Below are positions 45,989 through 52,460 of a DNA stretch of 52,460 nt, one piece after another (position 1 is the stretch's first letter; each line of letters opens with the position of its first letter). The notes under the pieces were generated by a model. The model was not told the origin of the DNA. It searched no databases and was given only the letters and a program-made list of their open reading frames with translations. This DNA is from Verrucomicrobiota bacterium (GTDB lineage Bacteria; Verrucomicrobiota; Verrucomicrobiia; Chthoniobacterales; UBA10450), in the NCBI GenBank assembly GCA_003218415.1, contig QHNK01000096.1, forward strand, positions 1 through 52,460. The letters run 5' to 3'. Position numbers and translations under genes: made by a program.

Positions 45989-48859
45989 ATGAAAAATATT
46001 TCCTCCTCTTCAATGACGGCGCGCGCCACTATCGGCGCGCTTTTTTTTGTTACGGGTATTTTCCTGATTGTATTTGGGTTCTTCGCGGCCCGCCTACACT
46101 CAGCGATGCCCAGTTCCGGAACACTTAATCCCGGCGGACCACAACTAAATTGGGTCGGCACGGCGGTTGGTGGTGGCTCGCTGGACGAAAGCACCTGTGT
46201 TGAAGGCGTAAACTGCGACACGTTCGTAGTAACGTTATCCGGCACGCCAACTAACTGGTCTGGGCTGAAGGCGCGCATCGTCATCAGTTGCGCTGATCCT
46301 TCCGGGCTCAGCGACTACGATCTTTACGTTCACAAAGGCGATAACTCGGGGCCGCTTGTGCCGGGTGGAGTATCGGCACATGGCGGAACGCCCCCGGAAA
46401 TCGTCGATCTCGATCCAAGCAATCCTGATGTCGGCACCGGGCAATTTTCCGTGCACGTGGTTTATTTTAGTGCCTTTGCAGGCTTCCAATATTCCGGCAG
46501 CGCCAGTGCGGTGTCTGCATCAGCGGGAACCGCGTTAGCTCCTTCGGCGCCTCAAGACAGAGGGCCGAAGATCGGCTTTCAGAATTTCGAGGCGCCGGGG
46601 ACGTTGGTGCAGGTTACCGACAGCAGTCAGGGGCCGGCCGTGCACACGGTCGAATACACCGCTCACGATGCGGGTGAACCCTCCATCGGCGTCAATTGGA
46701 ATTCACCAAACTCAGCGAGCGGTGTAACGAATTTCCAATCAGATCTTCAAACGCTCTTTATCAAGTTCGACGACAGCTGCCCCGCAAACGGCCAGAGCGC
46801 GACCTGGTATAACAGTGCTGCGCCAACATCGCAGTTTGTTGACTCTGATCCCATCGGCTTCACAGATCGTCAGACTGGCCGTGTGTTCGCAGGAGAACTC
46901 ACGCTTACTTCGCCGACGTGCAAAGTTTCGTTCACAGACACTGACGGCCTCGATCAATTAGGTCAGCCCAGTTATGCTGGCTGGTCACCAAGTTCTGGGC
47001 CGCTCGGGTCCGGGATTGATCATGAGACGATCGGCGGCGGACCATATCACGCGCCTGCTCCTCCTCACGGCCCATACCCGAATGCAGTTTATTATTGCTC
47101 GCAAGACCTGGTCACTGCGTTTTGTCTGCGCAGCGACGACGGAGGCGCCACATATGGCCCGCCAGTACCGACCTACACGTCGCAATGCGGAGGATTGCAC
47201 GGTCACGTTAAGGTCGCACCTGACGGAACAGTCCATCTTCCCAATAACAGCTGCGCTGGAACTGGGGCCGTTGTCGTTTCGGAAGACAACGGTCTCACGT
47301 GGAATGTACGTCCCGTCCAAAACGCAAGCAGCCAGACGCGCGCTAACGCAAATCTTCAGGACCCGGCGGTCGGCATCGACAGTGCCGGTAGGGTCTATTT
47401 TGCGATGTCCAGCAGCACGGTAGCTGGCAGCGCTACTGGTGGTTCCAACGCGATCGTGGCGACATCCACCGACCGCGGCCAGACGTGGCAGAACATCTAT
47501 GACGTAGGCGCAGTTTACGGTCTGAAGAACATTGCTTTCCCCGCGGCAGTCGCAGGCGATACCGGTCGCGCTGCAGTTTCCTTCTACGGTTCGACAACGT
47601 CGGGCGATCAGTCGGCGAACAGCTTCAGCGGTATCTGGCATCTTTACGTAGCGAGCACTTTCGATGGCGGCCTGCATTGGACAACAACGGACGCCACGCC
47701 GAAGGATCCAATGCAGCGCGGTTGCATCTGGATGCATGGTGGCGCCGATATTTGCCGCAATCTGCTCGACTTCTTTGACATGACAGTCGACAAACAGGGA
47801 CGCGCGCAGGTTGGCTACGTTGATGGGTGCACCGACGGGGCCTGTGGTCAGGCAGCTTCCACAGCGAAGGGCAACGCCTACACGGCCAGAGGCGTGATCG
47901 CGCGGCAATCGAGCGGACGCCGGCTTATTGCTAGCTTCGATCCGCCAAATCCGCTGCACGCCAGATCGGCGCCGGGCATGCCGTCGGTGACGGTGCGCCG
48001 AGTCAACTCGGTTGTTCATCTCGCCTGGTCGGAAGCCGACACAGGAAACGCCAACATCACCAGCTATCGGATCATGAGAGGCATTGCTAGCGGCGCTGAG
48101 ACTCTGCTGACGAGCGTTTCGGGAAATCAGACAACCTATAACGACACTACTGCCACCGACCCCACGAAAACATATTACTACAAGGTGCTCGCAGTAAATG
48201 GGGCTGGCACCTCATGCGGAAACAACGAAGTCGCCGCACCGTATGTCGGCGATACGTGTACTGGATTGATTGTTCAAAAGACACCGCCGGGCCATCCGGA
48301 ACAACCGCTCCAGGGTCTGGCGCCCGCCTCGCTCGCTATCGACTATGTTGCCGTCGCTGAGCCTCCCGGGACAAACAACCTAATGTTCAAGATGAAAGTC
48401 ACTAATCTGGCGAGCGTGCCGCCGAGCAGCAGGTGGAGAGTGGTTTGGAATTCATATGCTGCCCAATCGTACGATCCGGCAGCCGAGCAGTTCTACGTCG
48501 GTATGAGGACGGACCAAAACGGGACGGCTAGCTTTGAGTACGGGACGATCGCTACAGCCGTCATCGGTCTGGTTATTGGCGTTCCCACGGAAACTCAAAT
48601 CGGTCTCTTGCCGGGAAGCAGCTTTAACGCGGATGGAACGATTACGCTGATTGTCCCGAAGTCCGCAGTTGGCAGCCCAGCACCCGGTGATCTGCTTGGA
48701 GCCGTAAACGGAAGGACGTTTACCGGCGACACGCCAGAAACCCAAAACCTGGAGCGCTCAACTCTCCTGGTAGACCACACCTTCGTTAAAGGCCAGCGCG
48801 ACAACGGACATCCGGCCGCCACGTACACCATTGTAGGCAACGTATCTTGCGGACCGTGA
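45989..48859 (+). CDS. Large secreted BNR/sialidase-like beta-propeller protein with fibronectin type III-like domain
   Basis: 956 aa: signal/TM; Asp-box-like SEDNGLTWN, STDRGQTWQ, TFDGGLHWT; FnIII-like VVHLAWSEADTGNANITSYRIMRG...TYYYKVLAVNGAG. Confidence 0.75.
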   Translation: MKNISSSSMTARATIGALFFVTGIFLIVFGFFAARLHSAMPSSGTLNPGGPQLNWVGTAVGGGSLDESTCVEGVNCDTFVVTLSGTPTNWSGLKARIVISCADPSGLSDYDLYVHKGDNSGPLVPGGVSAHGGTPPEIVDLDPSNPDVGTGQFSVHVVYFSAFAGFQYSGSASAVSASAGTALAPSAPQDRGPKIGFQNFEAPGTLVQVTDSSQGPAVHTVEYTAHDAGEPSIGVNWNSPNSASGVTNFQSDLQTLFIKFDDSCPANGQSATWYNSAAPTSQFVDSDPIGFTDRQTGRVFAGELTLTSPTCKVSFTDTDGLDQLGQPSYAGWSPSSGPLGSGIDHETIGGGPYHAPAPPHGPYPNAVYYCSQDLVTAFCLRSDDGGATYGPPVPTYTSQCGGLHGHVKVAPDGTVHLPNNSCAGTGAVVVSEDNGLTWNVRPVQNASSQTRANANLQDPAVGIDSAGRVYFAMSSSTVAGSATGGSNAIVATSTDRGQTWQNIYDVGAVYGLKNIAFPAAVAGDTGRAAVSFYGSTTSGDQSANSFSGIWHLYVASTFDGGLHWTTTDATPKDPMQRGCIWMHGGADICRNLLDFFDMTVDKQGRAQVGYVDGCTDGACGQAASTAKGNAYTARGVIARQSSGRRLIASFDPPNPLHARSAPGMPSVTVRRVNSVVHLAWSEADTGNANITSYRIMRGIASGAETLLTSVSGNQTTYNDTTATDPTKTYYYKVLAVNGAGTSCGNNEVAAPYVGDTCTGLIVQKTPPGHPEQPLQGLAPASLAIDYVAVAEPPGTNNLMFKMKVTNLASVPPSSRWRVVWNSYAAQSYDPAAEQFYVGMRTDQNGTASFEYGTIATAVIGLVIGVPTETQIGLLPGSSFNADGTITLIVPKSAVGSPAPGDLLGAVNGRTFTGDTPETQNLERSTLLVDHTFVKGQRDNGHPAATYTIVGNVSCGP

Positions 48860-48985
48860 TGGCCGTGACCAATCGGTCTGATTAGCTCAAACTGAAAAGG
48901 CGTCGGCGACGAGGCGGCCTTGTTCGCGTTTGTGGTGAGTGGATGCAGGCTTGATTTCGTCGCGACTTTTTCCTTAGATCGTAGT

Positions 48986-49759
48986 GTGCCTGCTGATGAT
49001 GAGGCAACTTCGCTGACCCCGATTGGTTCTGCGGCTACCGAACAACACAGTGGGGCCGCGTTTACGACGACGCATTGGAGCGTGGTGCTTGAGGCGCAAG
49101 GTGAATCGCCAGCTGCACACGAAGCGCTCGAGAAACTTTGCCGCATGTACTGGCGACCGATCTACAGCTTCCTCAGGCGACAAGGCATTGGATCGGCAGA
49201 GGCGGAGGATATTACCCAGGGATTTTTTGCGCAGTTATTGGAGCGCGGGAGTTTCGGTGCCGTCCGCAAAGAAAAGGGGAGACTTCGCTCTTTTCTGCTC
49301 GCGTCGCTGAAATATTTTCTGGCGGACGAGCAGCGTCGCGCGATGGCGATCAAGCGGGGGAAAGGTCAGCGGCTCATTCCACTGGAAGAACTGCATGCTG
49401 ACGAGCGGACCGATATGGAACCATCAGATCCAATGACTGCCGAAATGATGTACGAACGCCGGTGGGCTTTGACGGTTCTTGAGCGCGTGATCAACCGATT
49501 GAAGGATGAATACCGCGCGGCAGGTAATGCCGCGTTGTTTGATTCGTTGAAGCAATTGCTGCCGGATGAACCGGGCGCGCCATCACAGGCGGAGATCGCC
49601 GCGCGCTTGGGGATGACCGAAAATGCGATTCGGCAGGCGTTTTACCGATTTCGGCAGCGCTATCAATCGTTATTGCGAGAGGAAATCGCGCACACCGTTG
49701 CGACACCCGGCGATATCGAAGATGAGCTGCGCCATCTAATTTCGGTGGTCGAGGCGTAA
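48986..49759 (+). CDS. ECF-type RNA polymerase sigma factor
   Basis: TTTHWSVVLEAQ...CRMYWRPIYSFLRRQGIGSAEAEDITQGFFAQLLERG...QAEIAARLGMTENAIRQAFYRFRQRYQSLLREEI. ORF open from 48920; GTG 48986 is a plausible start. Confidence 0.85.
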   Translation: MPADDEATSLTPIGSAATEQHSGAAFTTTHWSVVLEAQGESPAAHEALEKLCRMYWRPIYSFLRRQGIGSAEAEDITQGFFAQLLERGSFGAVRKEKGRLRSFLLASLKYFLADEQRRAMAIKRGKGQRLIPLEELHADERTDMEPSDPMTAEMMYERRWALTVLERVINRLKDEYRAAGNAALFDSLKQLLPDEPGAPSQAEIAARLGMTENAIRQAFYRFRQRYQSLLREEIAHTVATPGDIEDELRHLISVVEA

Positions 49760-49787
49760 AGACATCAACTAGACGAACGCTGTTGAT

Positions 49788-49955
49788 GGACACGAATTGC
49801 ACGAATTATCACGAAGGATTCGAAGGCTTGAAAGCACTGTACATCCATGAACTTCGTCTCTCGATCAGCATACATCCCGGCAATTCGTATCTGAGTTCGT
49901 GTGAATTCGTGGAATTCGTGCCGGAAATTGGTGTGAATTAGTGAAATTCGTGTCC
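49788..49955. repeat. aattcgtg-type inverted/direct repeat cluster between sigma factor and kinase
   Basis: ggacacgaattgcacgaattatcacgaa (49788-49815); gttcgtgtgaattcgtggaattcgtgcc (49895-49922); gtgtgaattagtgaaattcgtgtcc (49931-49955). First and last are imperfect reverse complements. Confidence 0.8.
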
Positions 49956-49964
49956 GCGTAACGC

Positions 49965-52460
49965 ATGGGAAAATTTTACGGAGTACAAAAGGGAGCGTGC
50001 GCGAACGACTCGACCATGATCAGGGTAATCAGAATTTGCCGGAAGTGCGGCGCAAAGGTCTTTTCCGACGCGCCGGAAGGGCTTTGCGCGAGGTGTGTGC
50101 TGAAAATCGCGCTGGCGACGTTGCCTGAGGCTGTAGCCGAGGGCGACTTGTCCGCCGTAGCCTCGGCGAAAGCGGATGACTCCGGCCGCGTGGAACAATC
50201 TGCAGGCGAAGATCGAGCATCAGCGTCACAAGACAAAACAACCGTCCGCGCCGCCGAGCTGCTGGGAGAATTGGGCGATTACGAATTGCTGGAAGAAATC
50301 GGTCGCGGCGGTCAGGGCGTAGTATTTCGAGCGCGGCAAAAGAGTCTCAATCGCATCGTCGCATTAAAAGTAATTGGCCTTGGTCAGTGGGCGAGCAAAG
50401 CGCATCTGAAACGGTTTCGCCGCGAAGCGGAAGCCGCCGCCAGCCTGGAGCATCCCGGTATCGTCCCAATCCATGAAGTCGGTGAGCGCGACGGCTCGTG
50501 CTACTTCAGCATGAAATTCATCGAGGGCGGCCAGCTCGATGAAATAGTCCGGCGCGAACCGATGCCCATTCGGCAGGCGGCGGAACTAATCGCCAAGGTA
50601 GCGCGCACCGTGCATTACGCGCATGAACACGGCATCCTGCACCGAGACATCAAGCCGGGAAATATTCTACTCGATGCAGAAGGCGAACCGCATCTGACTG
50701 ATTTCGGCCTTGCGCGATTGCTCGAGACTGAGAGCACAGTCACGCGCACGCTGGAAGTACTGGGCACACCCAGCTACATGGCCCCTGAGCAAGCGTTGGG
50801 AGAGAACGCTGCTGTCAGCAGCGCAACGGATGTGTACGGGCTCGGCGCAGTGCTTTACCAATTGCTCACTGGGCAGCCGCCCTTTGCCGGAGGAACAACC
50901 TACGAGACCATCAAATTACTGCTCGACACTGAGCCGCGGCAGCCGCGTCTGCTGAATCCGAAAATAGATCGCGATCTATCAACAATTTGCCTGAAGTGTC
51001 TCGAGAAAGATCCAAAGCGCCGCTACTCTTCCGCTCTCGCGCTGGCGGAAGACCTCGAACGTTGGTTTAAGCACGAACCCATTCAGGCCAGCCGCGCCGG
51101 AGTTTTCACCCGCGGAAGGAAATGGGTGCGACGAAATCCAACGAGTGCGCTGCTGGCGGCGTCTCTGGTTGCTCTTGCAGCGGCGAGCGGCTGGATCGTT
51201 TGGAAAAGTGAATTGATCCGGCAACCGGTAACAACGAGCCCACCACCCGACAAGAGCATCGCCGTGCTGCCCTTTGAGAATTTCAGTGACAACAAAGAAA
51301 ACTCCTACTTCGCCGCCGGGATACAAGACGACGTGCTGACGAGTCTAGCGCAGATTCACGACTTGAAAGTCATCAGCCGCGCGAGCGTGATGGTTTATGA
51401 AAAACCCGGCGTGCGCAATATGCGTGAGATCAGCCAGGCGCTGGGCGTGGCGAACGTTCTTGAAGGGAGCGTCCGCCGCACGGGCAACCGCGTGCTCGTC
51501 AACGTCCAGCTGATCGACGCACGCAACGACCGCCACATCTGGGCGGAGCGTTACGACCGGGCCGTCGCCGATTCGATTGGCCTCCAAGGCGAGCTGGCCA
51601 CACAGATCGCGTCCGTTCTGAAAGCGAAACTCGCTCCGGAAGAAAAAGCCCGCCTAGGTGTCGAACCTACCGCTAACTCAGAGGCCTACGTGCTTTACCT
51701 CACAGCACTCGGCAAGGAAGGAACAGATTGGATCGCGGCGGAGCAGCTTTACGTGCAGGCCGCTGCGGTTGATCCGACGTTCGCATTAGCTTACGCGCGA
51801 GCTTCCATTCTCAATAGCTCGATTGCCGGGTCAACGACCGGCGATCATCGGGCGCCCATGGCGAAAGCGCGCGCCCAGGCGGAGGTAGCTCTGGGATTAT
51901 CGCCAAACTTGGGCGAAGCGCATCTGGCTTTGGGTCTTTGCCTCTATTGGGGGGATAAGAATTACGACGCAGCGCTTAAGGAGTTCGAGGTCGCCGCGGC
52001 GACTTCTCCCAATAACGCCGAGATCTACATTTACGTTGCAGGCATCTATCGCCGGCAGGGGCGCTGGCGCGAATCGGTGGCAAGCTTCCAACGGGCCCTG
52101 TCCCTCGATCCTCGCAACCGTTCAGTCGCTTTCAACGCCGGCAACAATCACCTTTTCATGCGTGACTGGCCTGCGGCTGCCGCCGATTACAATCGCGCGC
52201 TGGGGATCTCGCCGGATTTCTTGCGTCCCAAGATCGGCCTTGCCTACCTCGAAGTATTTCGTAACGGCAATCCCGCTGCCGCCAGAAAAATTTTGGAAAA
52301 CATTCCGGCCGCCAGTGATCGCAACGGACTGTTGGCTGCGGCGCGCTGGGACCTGGCCATGCTGGAGCGAGATTATGCCGCAGCGGAAAAGGTTCTGACT
52401 GATTTTCCGTTGGAAGATTTTCCTAGCGCCGGAGACGCCCCGAAAACATTTTACCAGGGC
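49965..52460 (+). CDS. Ser/Thr protein kinase with N-terminal zinc ribbon, TM, TolB-like domain and TPR repeats (truncated at window end)
   Basis: Open frame not in the ORF track: (MGKFYGVQKGACANDST)MIRVIRICRKCGAKVFSDAPEGLCARCVLKIAL; kinase motifs IGRGGQGVVFRARQ, VALKVI, LHRDIKPGNILLD, TDFGLARLLE, GTPSYMAPEQA; then SIAVLPFENFSDNKENSYFAAGIQDDVLTSLAQI and TPRs. Start at 49965 or 50016. Confidence 0.92.
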   Translation, partial: MGKFYGVQKGACANDSTMIRVIRICRKCGAKVFSDAPEGLCARCVLKIALATLPEAVAEGDLSAVASAKADDSGRVEQSAGEDRASASQDKTTVRAAELLGELGDYELLEEIGRGGQGVVFRARQKSLNRIVALKVIGLGQWASKAHLKRFRREAEAAASLEHPGIVPIHEVGERDGSCYFSMKFIEGGQLDEIVRREPMPIRQAAELIAKVARTVHYAHEHGILHRDIKPGNILLDAEGEPHLTDFGLARLLETESTVTRTLEVLGTPSYMAPEQALGENAAVSSATDVYGLGAVLYQLLTGQPPFAGGTTYETIKLLLDTEPRQPRLLNPKIDRDLSTICLKCLEKDPKRRYSSALALAEDLERWFKHEPIQASRAGVFTRGRKWVRRNPTSALLAASLVALAAASGWIVWKSELIRQPVTTSPPPDKSIAVLPFENFSDNKENSYFAAGIQDDVLTSLAQIHDLKVISRASVMVYEKPGVRNMREISQALGVANVLEGSVRRTGNRVLVNVQLIDARNDRHIWAERYDRAVADSIGLQGELATQIASVLKAKLAPEEKARLGVEPTANSEAYVLYLTALGKEGTDWIAAEQLYVQAAAVDPTFALAYARASILNSSIAGSTTGDHRAPMAKARAQAEVALGLSPNLGEAHLALGLCLYWGDKNYDAALKEFEVAAATSPNNAEIYIYVAGIYRRQGRWRESVASFQRALSLDPRNRSVAFNAGNNHLFMRDWPAAAADYNRALGISPDFLRPKIGLAYLEVFRNGNPAAARKILENIPAASDRNGLLAAARWDLAMLERDYAAAEKVLTDFPLEDFPSAGDAPKTFYQG
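50150..50177. repeat. 28-bp dispersed repeat copy inside the kinase coding sequence
   Basis: gtccgccgtagcctcggcgaaagcggat; 26/28 identity to the reverse complement of 38426-38453. Confidence 0.8.

Noticed and set aside
46985-48019. 344-aa minus-strand ORF antisense to the secreted BNR protein
   Set aside because: Arg/His/Ala-rich, no domain pattern; shadow ORF of a high-GC coding gene whose plus-strand frame is convincing.

Overview
The window looks like a chromosomal segment from a soil-type Verrucomicrobiota (inferred from gene content and a Verrucomicrobia-type LexA box). All calls come from reading the supplied ORF translations and the DNA; no searches were run. The minus strand from 14.5 kb to 1 carries a near-complete dcw cluster: mraZ, rsmH, ftsL-like, ftsI, murE, murF, mraY, murD, a LysM gene, ftsW, murG, a murC-murB fusion, and the 5' end of ddl. 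After that come an ExbB/ExbD/TonB-like operon with an apparent frameshift, guaB3-like, fabF, tRNA-Gly(TCC), two large membrane proteins, pgsA/moaE, gnd, an imuB-dnaE2 cassette, dinG, lptF-like, an IscA-type gene, frr/pyrH, fmt, adk, rpmA/rplU, glgA, cca, lspA, ileS, a secreted BNR/FnIII protein, and an ECF-type sigma factor next to a zinc-ribbon Ser/Thr kinase that runs off the window. The strongest signal is the imuB-dnaE2 cassette. It has a perfect Verrucomicrobia LexA box (TGTTC-N4-GAACA), an ImuB lacking its N-terminal polymerase half but keeping a clamp-like motif, and a DnaE2 lacking the N-terminal PHP motif and carrying an in-frame palindromic-repeat insertion. The window also contains several families of REP/MITE-like inverted repeats at gene ends and, twice, inside reading frames.
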